In this document: in pieces, positions 15,233 through 22,941 of the stretch
Position numbering within the stretch: the stretch's first letter is position 1
Layout: each line of letters opens with the position of its first letter
NCBI GenBank assembly: GCA_900541015.1
Contig: UQIB01000015.1
Coordinates: 1 to 56,382, forward strand
DNA length: 56,382 nt
Reading direction: 5' to 3'
Origin: an uncultured Collinsella sp.
GTDB taxonomy: Bacteria > Actinomycetota > Coriobacteriia > Coriobacteriales > Coriobacteriaceae
Program-made: the position numbers and the translations under genes
Notes under the pieces: generated by a model
Seen by the model: the letters and a program-made list of their open reading frames with translations, nothing else
The model's database searches: none
What the model was told of the DNA's origin: nothing

Positions 15233-15264
15233 AAGCGTCTCTCGACCGATGTCGAGAGACGCTT
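15233..15264 (-). terminator. Intrinsic terminator after asnS
   Basis: A perfect 14-bp stem AAGCGTCTCTCGAC/GTCGAGAGACGCTT with loop CGAT. On the minus strand it is followed by a T7 run. It lies 47 bp past the asnS stop. Confidence 0.9.
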
Positions 15265-15310
15265 ATGCGATGAGCGTTGGCGTGTGGCGACGCGAGCTAG
15301 CGTCCGACGA

Positions 15311-16714
15311 TTAGAAGTCGGCGTTGCCCACGGTGCGCGGGTGCGGCAGGACGTCGCGGATGTTGCCCACGCCGGTCAGATACATGACCAAGCGCTCGAA
15401 GCCCAGACCGTAGCCGGCGTGCTTGCAGGAACCGTAGCGGCGCAGGTCAAGGTAGTACTTGTACTGCTCGGGATTCATGCCCAGGTCCTTGATGCGGGCC
15501 TCGAGCAGATCCAGGCGCTCCTCGCGCTGGGAGCCGCCGATAATCTCGCCAATACCGGGAACCAGGCAGTCGGCGGCGGCGACGGTCTTGCCGTCCTCGT
15601 TCATGCGCATGTAGAACGCCTTGATCTCGGCCGGGTAGTCGGTTACGAAGGTCGGGCGCTTAAAGTGCTCCTCGGTCAGGAAGCGCTCGTGCTCGGTCTG
15701 CAGGTCGATGCCCCAGCTGACGGGATAGTCAAACTTGTGACCGGCGGCGACGGCCTGCTCCAGGATTTCGACGGCCTCGGTATAGGTGACGCGGGCGAAG
15801 TCGGAGTTGGCGACATGGTCCAGGCGCTCGAGCAGACCCTTGTCCACAAACTTGTTGAGCATATTGAGCTCGTCGGGGCAGGTTGCCATGACGTCCTTGA
15901 GGACATACTTGAGCATGGCCTCGGCGTTATCCATGTAGTCGTTAAGATCGGCAAAGGCCATCTCGGGCTCGATCATCCAAAACTCGGCGGCGTGGCGCGT
16001 GGTGTTGGAGTTCTCGGCGCGGAAGGTGGGGCCAAAGGTGTACACGTCGCCAAAGGCCATGGCAAAGTTCTCGGCATTGAGCTGGCCGGACACGGTGAGG
16101 CTCGCATGCTTGCCAAAGAAGTCCTGGCTCCAGTCGACCTCGCCGGACTCGGTGAGGGGCGGATTTTTGGGGTCGAGCGTGGTCACGCGGAACATCTCGC
16201 CGGCGCCCTCGCAGTCACTCGTGGTGATGATGGGGGTGTTGACGTAGACAAAGCCCTGCTCCTGGAAGAAGCGGTGGATGGCGGCAGCCGCGACAGAGCG
16301 GATGCGGAACACGGCGCGGAACAGGTTGGTGCGCGGGCGCAGGTGCTGCTGGGTGCGCAGGAACTCGACGGTTGCGCGCTTCTTCTGCAGCGGGTAATCC
16401 GGGGCGCTCGTGCCCTCGACCTCGATGGAGGTGGCAGAAAGCTCGAAAGGCTGGGGCGCATCGGGGGTCAGCTTGACGGTGCCGGTGCAAATGAGTGCGG
16501 CCGAGACGTTTTGATGGGCGATCTCGTCATAGTTGTCGAGTGCCTCGCGGTTCATGACGACCTGCAGGTCGCGGAAGCAGCTGCCGTCGTTGAGTGTAAC
16601 GAAGCCAAAGTTCTTCATGTCGCGGACGGACTTGACCCAGCCGGCGACGGTGACGGTCTGGCCGCCGAGCGACTCGGCATCGGCATAGAGCTGCGCGATT
16701 TTGGTGCGGTTCAC
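15311..16714 (-). CDS. asnS: Asparaginyl-tRNA synthetase
   Basis: AsnRS charges tRNA-Asn. The 467-aa length fits the family. The N-terminal OB-fold anticodon-binding domain (VTVAGWVKSVRDMKNFGFVTLNDG) is followed by the class II catalytic core: motif 2 FRAENSNTTRHAAEFWMIE and motif 3 GYGLGFERLVMYL near the C-terminus. I chose the GTG at 16714 (NRTKIAQLY follows) because GGGAGGA lies immediately upstream; an in-frame ATG at 16726 contains that site and is less likely. A monocistronic unit ending in a strong terminator. Confidence 0.95.
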   Translation of the reverse strand: MNRTKIAQLYADAESLGGQTVTVAGWVKSVRDMKNFGFVTLNDGSCFRDLQVVMNREALDNYDEIAHQNVSAALICTGTVKLTPDAPQPFELSATSIEVEGTSAPDYPLQKKRATVEFLRTQQHLRPRTNLFRAVFRIRSVAAAAIHRFFQEQGFVYVNTPIITTSDCEGAGEMFRVTTLDPKNPPLTESGEVDWSQDFFGKHASLTVSGQLNAENFAMAFGDVYTFGPTFRAENSNTTRHAAEFWMIEPEMAFADLNDYMDNAEAMLKYVLKDVMATCPDELNMLNKFVDKGLLERLDHVANSDFARVTYTEAVEILEQAVAAGHKFDYPVSWGIDLQTEHERFLTEEHFKRPTFVTDYPAEIKAFYMRMNEDGKTVAAADCLVPGIGEIIGGSQREERLDLLEARIKDLGMNPEQYKYYLDLRRYGSCKHAGYGLGFERLVMYLTGVGNIRDVLPHPRTVGNADF

Positions 16715-16850
16715 GTATCCTCCCATAGCGGTTGTGCGGATTATTTCCAAACAGTTAACCATTCTAACCCGCGAGTGGGGGCGTAGCAAAACGGCAAGCT
16801 CGATGTATGGGCGTGACGTGGGCACCGCGCAAGCGCCGATTTTGCGTTGC

Positions 16851-18785
16851 CTAGTGCCCGCAGATGGCTTGACGTATGAGGGCAGCGTAGGTGTCGATTC
16901 CCGCCTGGGTGAGGTGTGTGCCGTCGTCGACAAGGTATTCGCTGTGGCCCTCTGAGGCACCGTTCCAGTCGATGACGCCGGCATTGTCGTTTTGGGCGCA
17001 GACATCGCGGATCGTCTGGTTATTGCGGTCCTGTAGCTCGAGCGGTACGCGCACGGTCACAAAGTAGATGGGCTTGCCGCCCACGGCATTAATCACGTCC
17101 TGCACCTGCTGGGGATCGCGGATGAGGCCGTTGGTGCCAAGCGCGCAGATGACCACGCTCGGATCGTAGTTGGCACTGTCCTGCGCATAGACATCCTGGA
17201 AGGTGTAGAACTGGCGGCTCACCACGCCGTCGATGTACGCGTTGGGAAGCACCGCCTGAATGCCAGGTTGGGCACCTGCGGTGACCGAGTCGCCGATCAT
17301 GAGCACTCGGGCATCGCAGGTCCCGGTCGCCTCGTCGTAGGTAAAGCTCTTCCAGTCCAAGTTCTTGGGGACCTTTTCGGCGATAGGTCCCTCTTTGGGT
17401 TTTTGCTTGGTGGCGTCATCGGATGCGGTGTCGCTGGGCTGGGAATCTTTACCGGATGCGGGCTCGGCGCCCTTGTCGTTGGCCCCGTTGTCCTGGGCCG
17501 AGGTCGCGTTCTGGGCAAGCTCGGGACGGAGCTGTTCGGCGCGGGCGGTGGCGATGCCCGTCCAGTCAAGCGGCGCGAAGGCAAGTGCGGCGACGCATGC
17601 GGCGCCAAGCGCGGGGAGCACCATGGTGGGCGAAAGGATGCGTGTCTTTGCCGTGCTGTCCTGTTGGACCGGCTTGTGGGACCAAGGGCGTTCGACGAGG
17701 CGATAGAAAACCTCGGCTACCGCAAGGATCAGTACAAGCTGTAATACCTGCTCCCACCAGGCGATGCGGGTAGTGCGGGTTGCGGGGTTCATAAGAAGCA
17801 GTAGGGGATAGTGCACCAGATAAACCGAGAACGAGCGCTGGCCCAGCCAGACGAGCGGCTTGACCGACAACAGACGACGCACGATACATTCCGTGTTTTG
17901 CACGCAGATGATGAGGAGTCCGGTGGCGAGGGCAAACAGCAAAAAGCCGCCGCGGTAGAGCCAAGCGCTCTCTCCGGTCAGCATGAGTGCGCCGGCAATA
18001 ACGGCGACGAGCCACGCGATAGAAATCGCGTTGACCTTTGAGATGCCCTTGTTGGCGCCGGGGATATGGATGTCACCGCTCAGCATCTCGCGCAGACGCG
18101 GCGCGGCGATGGCGGCTAAGGCCCCGCATAGAAGCTCGGCGGCACGGGCGTCGGTTCCGTAGTAGACGCGCGATGTGTCGGTGGTGGGATTAAACATGAG
18201 GACCATGGCTGCCGTCGATGCAAGCGCGAATGCGATCGTGATGCCGATGGCGGTGTTGCGCGACCTGGTTTTGCTGCACAGTGCCATAAGGATGACCGGC
18301 CACACCAGATAGAACTGCATAGTGACAGCGCAGAACCACAGGTGCGTGAGCGGCGAGGGGAGCCCCGCGGCGGCGAAATACGAGACGTTACGGAAGATGT
18401 AGAACCAGTTGCTCAAAAAGAGTGCCGATGGCAGGGCGTCCTGCTGCACCTTAGGGAGTAGGCTCGGGGCCGCGATGTAGGTGGCGACGGCGGTAAGCGC
18501 GATGGTCACGACGATCGGCGGCATCATGCGCGCAATGCGGCGGCAGATATAGCGCGGGTACGAGAATCCGTCGCGTGCCGTGGCCCGCATAATGCTTTTG
18601 GTGGCAAGATAGCCACTCAGCGTAAAGAAGAGTGTAACGCCCAAAAAACCGCCGGTCAGGCGGCTGGGGCGAAGGTGATATAGGACGACGCCGGCGATGG
18701 CGAGGGCGCGGAGCCCGTCGAGCGCGACGATGCGTTGGTTGCGTTGAGGCTCGGCATGTGCGGCGCCCGTGGGTGTGTTTTGCAT
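16851..18785 (-). CDS. Acyltransferase family 3 protein with C-terminal SGNH domain (OatA-like)
   Basis: A 644-aa envelope protein. Residues about 15-380 form a ten-span acyltransferase-3 membrane domain (RIVALDGLRALAIAGVVLYH, TLFFTLSGYLATKSI, RRIARMMPP). A Ser/Asp/Lys-rich linker (about 410-470) leads to an extracytoplasmic SGNH hydrolase-like domain with block I LMIGDSVTAG, block III ALGTNGLI and block V DDGTHLTQAG. This architecture is that of peptidoglycan or surface-glycan O-acetyltransferases such as OatA. Expected role: moving acetyl groups from the cytosol to an external polymer, as in lysozyme resistance. The exact acceptor is not shown. Confidence 0.9.
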   Translation of the reverse strand: MQNTPTGAAHAEPQRNQRIVALDGLRALAIAGVVLYHLRPSRLTGGFLGVTLFFTLSGYLATKSIMRATARDGFSYPRYICRRIARMMPPIVVTIALTAVATYIAAPSLLPKVQQDALPSALFLSNWFYIFRNVSYFAAAGLPSPLTHLWFCAVTMQFYLVWPVILMALCSKTRSRNTAIGITIAFALASTAAMVLMFNPTTDTSRVYYGTDARAAELLCGALAAIAAPRLREMLSGDIHIPGANKGISKVNAISIAWLVAVIAGALMLTGESAWLYRGGFLLFALATGLLIICVQNTECIVRRLLSVKPLVWLGQRSFSVYLVHYPLLLLMNPATRTTRIAWWEQVLQLVLILAVAEVFYRLVERPWSHKPVQQDSTAKTRILSPTMVLPALGAACVAALAFAPLDWTGIATARAEQLRPELAQNATSAQDNGANDKGAEPASGKDSQPSDTASDDATKQKPKEGPIAEKVPKNLDWKSFTYDEATGTCDARVLMIGDSVTAGAQPGIQAVLPNAYIDGVVSRQFYTFQDVYAQDSANYDPSVVICALGTNGLIRDPQQVQDVINAVGGKPIYFVTVRVPLELQDRNNQTIRDVCAQNDNAGVIDWNGASEGHSEYLVDDGTHLTQAGIDTYAALIRQAICGH

Positions 18786-18893
18786 CGATCTTCCTCCAAT
18801 GTCGACCTAGCAGTCTAGCGCTCTGCGCGGACAAAGGAAGGGGGTTCGTGCGGTTGAACAACATGCCGCGGGGCGATGCCTCGCTACGCAAAA

Positions 18894-18977
18894 GCCGCAC
18901 CTGCGTTGATGCTCAGCTGCCTATATAGAAACGTTTCAGAACCTCTACATAGGCAAAAACAACAACACAGGTGCGGC
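18894..18977 (-). terminator. Long-loop hairpin after the PTS gene, with an operator-like site in the loop
   Basis: Arms GCCGCACCTGCGTTG (18894-18908) and CAACACAGGTGCGGC (18963-18977) pair with one mismatch; on the minus strand TTTTG follows. The 54-nt loop holds a smaller GCCTAT.../...ATAGGC dyad around GAAACGTTTC (18928-18937). Confidence 0.65.
18928..18937. promoter_or_regulatory. GAAACGTTTC palindrome, LacI/CcpA-type operator candidate (downstream)
   Basis: Perfect 10-bp palindrome GAAACGTTTC inside the terminator loop downstream of the PTS EIIA gene. An identical copy lies upstream of the gene at 19634-19643. Confidence 0.5.
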
Positions 18978-19019
18978 AAAGATGCACGGGTGGTTGAGCC
19001 TTTATGCGATGATGCTCGG

Positions 19020-19583
19020 CTACTTGGTCTTGGCAACCAGCAGCGGGTCGCCAAGCTTGACGAGCGGATTGCCGCCGATAAGCGTGCCAGACTCGCCGAC
19101 GTGGTCGATGCTCTTGAGGCGGTCGAGCTCAGAGACGATGACGGTCACGATGTCCTCGTGGCCGGCGGCCTTGATAGCGTCGCGGTCGAAGCTGATGAGC
19201 GGCTGGCCGGCCTTGACCACATCGCCCATCTCGACAAAGCGGGCAAAACCCTTGCCATTCATTTCCACGGTGCCCAGGCCAACATGGATGAACACGCGCA
19301 GGCCGTCCTCGGTGATCATGCCGATGGAGTGGTTGGTGACGGTGGTGGCGCCGATGCGGCCGTTGGCGGGCGCGTAGATGGTGCCGGTAATGGGTTCGAT
19401 GCCGTAGCCCTGACCGAGCATGCCCGAGGCGATGGTCTCGTCGGAAACCTCACTCAGATTGACGAGCACGCCGTTGACGGGAGCGTAGATGACGCCTTCG
19501 CGGGTGGCGAAGCTTGCTGCGGGCGGAACGGACGCCTCGCCCGACGAAGTGAACGTGGACTTGAGCGAATCGAGCAGACCCAT
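19020..19583 (-). CDS. PTS glucose-type EIIA component
   Basis: A 187-aa soluble phosphocarrier of the phosphoenolpyruvate sugar phosphotransferase system, glucose family. The pattern ITGTIYAPANGRI, NHSIGMITEDGLRVFIHVGLGTVE and GFARFVEMGDVVKAGQPLI is diagnostic. His100 (in VFIHVG) is the predicted phosphorylated residue and His85 the neighbouring conserved one. GGAGGC lies before the ATG at 19583. No EIIB or EIIC gene is adjacent, so this is an orphan EIIA that either serves transporters elsewhere or acts as a regulator. Operator-like GAAACGTTTC sites flank the gene. Confidence 0.93.
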   Translation of the reverse strand: MGLLDSLKSTFTSSGEASVPPAASFATREGVIYAPVNGVLVNLSEVSDETIASGMLGQGYGIEPITGTIYAPANGRIGATTVTNHSIGMITEDGLRVFIHVGLGTVEMNGKGFARFVEMGDVVKAGQPLISFDRDAIKAAGHEDIVTVIVSELDRLKSIDHVGESGTLIGGNPLVKLGDPLLVAKTK

Positions 19584-19633
19584 AGATGCCTCCAACGTAT
19601 CAGGCGCGCATGTTGCACGCGTGTGGTTTGCCG

Positions 19634-19643
19634 GAAACGTTTC
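19634..19643. promoter_or_regulatory. GAAACGTTTC palindrome upstream of the PTS gene
   Basis: Perfect palindrome 51 bp before the EIIA start codon, followed by a second dyad CGTACG and GTTTCC. The form suits a LacI-family repressor or a CcpA-like cre site. Identical to 18928-18937. Confidence 0.55.
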
Positions 19644-19829
19644 GTACGTGTTTCCCAGCACGGTCAGCGCCCCTATTTTACGCTGCCCAACGATACCTCT
19701 GAACAGCGATTTTGTGATATATCAGTTGAAGGCCAACTTATTGCGGGGGTGTTTCTGCGCCACGGGCTCAAGTGGGGTACGCTAAGGTGCGAAAAACGAG
19801 TGCGCATAATCTGCGCGAAGGGAGCACAT

Positions 19830-20729
19830 ATGATTGTCGAGAACCATGCGCTGTGGGGCGAGGAGCCGACCGAGGATTATCCGGCGACGTTTACGTATCT
19901 GGGTGCCGAGCCGCTGCCCGACAAGCCCAATGGCCGCCGCCCCGCGGTGATCATCTGCGGCGGAGGCGGGTTTACGCATATCGCTCCGCACGAGCAGGAC
20001 CCGGTGGCGTTTGCATTTTTGGACCGCGGCTACCAGGCCTTTGTACTCAACTATGTGACGAGCGCCACGGGCGATGTGAGCTTTCCGCACCCGCAGGCGG
20101 ACCTCGCCAAGATGGTCGCTACCGTGCGCGCCAACGCCGACGAGTGGCATGTCGATCCCAAGCGCGTGTGCATCGTGGGTTTCTCGGCGGGCGGCATGAT
20201 CTGCGCCTCGTTGGCAACGCAGTGGAAGACCGGACCCTTCGCGGGCCTTGTCGGGGCTCGTCCGGAGGATATTCGTCCCGACGCCGTGGTGCTGGGCTAT
20301 CCGTTGCTCGACCTTGCCTATGTGCGCGATATGCAGACGCGCGACCCGCGCATTGACCTGCGCGTGCCCAAGACGGGTGGCAAGACGGGGCGCGATTTGC
20401 TCAACGACTATCTATCGATGGTGACGGGCGGCGAGGCGACCGATGAGCACCTGACCGACATTTGTCCTACCACGCACGTTTCGCGCCAGATGCCCCCGAC
20501 CTTTGTGTGGGGCGTTTCGGACGACAAGACGGCGCCGGTCGCGCAGGTCTATCCGTTTGTGCAGCGCATGGCCGAGGAGGGTGTTGCATGCGAGATGCAC
20601 GTCTTTGACCAGGGTGGCCACGGCCTTTCGCTCGGCAACGCCAATACCGCGGTCGACAACGAGGACAAGCAGGTTTCCGTCCGTCCCTGGATTCGCCTGG
20701 CCTTCCGCTTCCTGGAGCGCCATCTGTAA
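19830..20729 (+). CDS. Alpha/beta hydrolase, carboxylesterase/acetylxylan-esterase type
   Basis: A 299-aa esterase-like protein. The oxyanion-hole stretch IICGGGGFTHIAPHEQDP, nucleophile elbow GFSAGG (Ser119), an acid in WGVSDDKTAPV and the catalytic His in FDQGGHGLS make up the full triad layout of the BD-FAE/hormone-sensitive-lipase-like group. No signal peptide. The ATG at 19830 follows AAGGGAG. The frame remains open upstream to about 18876, but that part is antisense to the PTS gene and lacks a start signal. Likely substrate: an acetyl ester of a sugar or xenobiotic. It is alone between a divergent PTS gene and a repeat hairpin. Confidence 0.88.
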   Translation: MIVENHALWGEEPTEDYPATFTYLGAEPLPDKPNGRRPAVIICGGGGFTHIAPHEQDPVAFAFLDRGYQAFVLNYVTSATGDVSFPHPQADLAKMVATVRANADEWHVDPKRVCIVGFSAGGMICASLATQWKTGPFAGLVGARPEDIRPDAVVLGYPLLDLAYVRDMQTRDPRIDLRVPKTGGKTGRDLLNDYLSMVTGGEATDEHLTDICPTTHVSRQMPPTFVWGVSDDKTAPVAQVYPFVQRMAEEGVACEMHVFDQGGHGLSLGNANTAVDNEDKQVSVRPWIRLAFRFLERHL

Positions 20730-20753
20730 GAGGACGGACATCCCCTTAATAAC

Positions 20754-20816
20754 TTGCGGTGAAATAGCTCCTATTTAAGGCCTCAACCAGCCCAAGCAGG
20801 AACTATTCCACCGCAA
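20754..20816. repeat. Family C hairpin repeat, copy 1
   Basis: TTGCGGTGAAATAGCTCCTA... pairs with ...AGGAACTATTCCACCGCAA, followed by TTTT. It lies 25 bp after the hydrolase stop codon and can act as a terminator. Copies 2 and 3 are at 24561 and 30075. Confidence 0.85.
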
Positions 20817-20838
20817 TTTTGGTTTTGATGCCCCGCCC

Positions 20839-21070
20839 GGAAACTGCGTCCCGGTTTGGGTGCGGATTCCGGGATTCAGTTTCCCGTAGGGCCTCGACTG
20901 AGAAAGCGCGTCCCGTTTCGAGCGGGGATTCCGGGATGCATCTTCCGCAAGAGGCTTGTTTGGGAAACCATATCCCGTTTCGAGCCAGAATTCTGGGATG
21001 CAGTTTCCCCGAGAGGCCTCATCGGGAAACGGTATCCCGGAATCCGCCCGGATGGTGGGATGCGCTTTCC
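20839..21070. repeat. Array 1 of ~62-bp hairpin units (four units)
   Basis: Left arms of type GGAAACTGCGTCCCGG start at about 20839, 20900, 20962 and 21024. Each is matched by a right arm of type CGGGATGCAGTTTCC about 16-18 bp later (20869, 20932, 20994, 21056). Units repeat every 61-62 bp, and the spacers contain GAGGCCTC-like dyads. Arms vary between units while keeping most pairing. The array fills most of a 423-bp gene-free gap. Similar arrays are at 26021-26230 and 36853-37025. Confidence 0.85.
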
Positions 21071-21152
21071 AAATGATCCCTTGGTGACGGAGGGAAATGA
21101 ATCATTTTGGGCGGCGGTGCCAAGAACTGGTCCGCTACCGCCCGCTGCTTTC

Positions 21153-21803
21153 CTACCAAACGGTGAACTGGGCGTTTTCTGTGTTCCAATGGACATCGCG
21201 AACGTAGTCGCGCACGCCCGTCGCATCTCGTGCTTCGAACAACTCAAGAATATGGGCATGTTCGCTGTTGGCTTTATTGAGCAGTTTGCACGCCGTCTCT
21301 TGGTCGACGGTCTCGTAATCGCGCTTGATAAAGCAGCGCTCGAGTTGCGAGATCATGTCGCGCAGACGGTCGTTGCCGCAGCGGTTGAAGTACGTAAGGT
21401 GAAAGTCTCGCTGAATATCGTCGTACTTTCGGATAAGACCGCCTTGGATCGCAAGGTCCATGGAGCCGACGAGAAATTTAAGCTGCGTAATGTCATCGTC
21501 GGTTAGGTTCGGGCAGGCGAGGTACGCTGCCTGCCCATCCAGCGGCCCCATGATCTCGAAGACTTCAACGGCGTTTTGCTGATCGAACCCGCGGACACGG
21601 AATCCGCGGCGGGGGAGGTTGTCCAGATAGCCATCGCTTGCCAGCTGGATGAGCGCTTCGCGAACCGGCGTGCGCGACACGCCCATGGCATCGCAGATCG
21701 CTTGCTCGCTCAAACGGTCGCCGGCGGACAACTCGCCGGCGTCAATGCGGCTCGAAATGTAGTCGTATACGTGGTCCTTCAGGGGCCTTCTGAGTGTTTC
21801 CAT
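21153..21803 (-). CDS. GntR-family transcriptional regulator (FCD subfamily)
   Basis: A 216-aa repressor-type regulator. The N-terminal winged helix LKDHVYDYISSRIDAGELSAGD-RLSEQAICDAMGVSRTPVREAL is classic GntR; the C-terminal helical FCD domain (about 90-210) has metal/ligand-type residues (DFHLTYFNRCGN, HAHILELFEARD). AAAGGA lies 9 nt before the ATG. It is divergent from the dimethylargininase gene, and a GntR-like palindrome in the shared gap overlaps that gene's promoter, so it probably controls the catabolic module in response to an arginine-type ligand. Confidence 0.92.
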   Translation of the reverse strand: METLRRPLKDHVYDYISSRIDAGELSAGDRLSEQAICDAMGVSRTPVREALIQLASDGYLDNLPRRGFRVRGFDQQNAVEVFEIMGPLDGQAAYLACPNLTDDDITQLKFLVGSMDLAIQGGLIRKYDDIQRDFHLTYFNRCGNDRLRDMISQLERCFIKRDYETVDQETACKLLNKANSEHAHILELFEARDATGVRDYVRDVHWNTENAQFTVW

Positions 21804-21950
21804 GAACGTATATCCTTTAACTGTATATTTTTAAAACTAAATACATTTCACTTGAATAGCTCAGTTGAATTATAGAACGACCAGTTAAATCATGCTACTT
21901 CGTGCCGAAACGTGAGAGTACGCTCACCGAGAAATATCTACCGTTCATGA

Positions 21951-21989
21951 TTGTATACAATATACAAAACAGGAAAACCGCCCTATGAT
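21951..21989 (+). promoter_or_regulatory. GntR operator overlapping the dimethylargininase promoter
   Basis: The perfect palindrome TTGTATACAA (21951-21960) runs into TATACA (21961-21966), which sits 17 bp before the -10-like TATGAT (21984-21989). TNGTATACNA is a common FCD-type GntR site. A bound repressor would cover the -35 region. Distance to the ATG at 22058 is about 70 bp. Confidence 0.65.
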
Positions 21990-22057
21990 TAAGCCATCGA
22001 AAGGAGGGCGGACACAAGGAAGTTCGCCCTCGGCTAGGAGATCCAAGGAGGATCATC

Positions 22058-22834
22058 ATGACCAAGTTCAGCCACGTTATCATCCGTCGTCCCGGCAAGT
22101 CCCTGAGCAATGGCATCACGAGCGCACCCGAGCTTGGCCAGCCTATCTACGAGCGCGCCATTGAGGAGCACTACGATTATGAGCATGCGCTCGAGCAGTG
22201 TGGCGTGGACGTGTCGGTGCTGCCTGCCCTCGAGCAGTATCCCGACAGCTGCTTCGTCGAGGACCCGGCCGTCATCACTCGCTGCGGCGCCATCATTACC
22301 AACCCCGGTGCTGACAGCCGCAACGGCGAGAAGGACGAGATCGAGCCGGTCGTCCGTCGCTTCTTTGACGACGAGCATGTCAAGCACATTGTTTCTCCCG
22401 GCACGCTCGACGGCGGCGACGTCATGATGGTCGGCGATCATTTCTATGTCGGTCGCTCCGCTCGCACCAATGAAGAGGGCATTCGCCAGTTCTGCGAGAT
22501 TCTCGAGGGCTGGGGCCTCGAGGGTTCCGAGGTTCCGCTGGAGGAGGTCCTGCACCTCAAGACGGGCGTCAACTACATCGAGGACAACAACATGCTTGTC
22601 TCCGGCGAGTTCATCGATAAGCCCGACTTTGCCCAGTACAACAAGATTGTCGTGCCCGAGGACGAGGCCTATGGCGCTAACTGCATCTGGGTCAACGGTA
22701 CGGTCATCGTTGCCGAGGGCTATCCGACCGTGCTCAAGGCCGTGCAGGATCTGGGCTACAAGACGCTCGTCGTCGATACCTCCGAGTATCGCAAGGTCGA
22801 CGGTGGCCTTTCTTGCCTGTCACTGCGCTTCTAG
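22058..22834 (+). CDS. Dimethylargininase-like amidinotransferase-fold hydrolase
   Basis: A 258-aa enzyme of the arginine deiminase/DDAH superfamily, expected to turn N-omega-methylated arginine (or a related guanidino compound) into citrulline plus amine. Conserved segments are YPDSCFVEDPAVI (E68/D69), SPGTLDGGDVMMVGDHFYVG (H128 candidate), SARTNEEG and the C-terminal GGLSCLSLRF, whose Cys253 is the nucleophile position in DDAH. AAGGAGG precedes the ATG. It is followed by an amino acid permease and divergent from a GntR regulator, forming an uptake-and-degradation module. The precise substrate could also be arginine, agmatine or another guanidine. Confidence 0.85.
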   Translation: MTKFSHVIIRRPGKSLSNGITSAPELGQPIYERAIEEHYDYEHALEQCGVDVSVLPALEQYPDSCFVEDPAVITRCGAIITNPGADSRNGEKDEIEPVVRRFFDDEHVKHIVSPGTLDGGDVMMVGDHFYVGRSARTNEEGIRQFCEILEGWGLEGSEVPLEEVLHLKTGVNYIEDNNMLVSGEFIDKPDFAQYNKIVVPEDEAYGANCIWVNGTVIVAEGYPTVLKAVQDLGYKTLVVDTSEYRKVDGGLSCLSLRF

Positions 22835-22869
22835 TGTGGTCGCTGTACTAGCTTATTGATCGCTTGACC

Positions 22870-22909
22870 GATGGCCCGGCACCCGATTCGGGACGTCCGG
22901 GCCATCTTT
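22870..22909 (+). terminator. Hairpin terminator between dimethylargininase and permease genes
   Basis: GATGGCCCGG (22870-22879) pairs with CCGGGCCATC (22897-22906), followed by TTT. It probably sets a lower level for the permease transcript. Confidence 0.75.
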
Positions 22910-22941
22910 ATGCGGTCGTTTGATTGAGGGGGTGCACGTAT

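Noticed and set aside
18876..19829. A long 5' extension of the hydrolase frame
   Set aside because: It is antisense to the PTS EIIA gene and its terminator. The hydrolase fold and a good Shine-Dalgarno sequence place the start at 19830.
20839..21070. CRISPR array
   Set aside because: Units are variable, not identical repeats; spacers are short and palindromic; no cas gene in the window.
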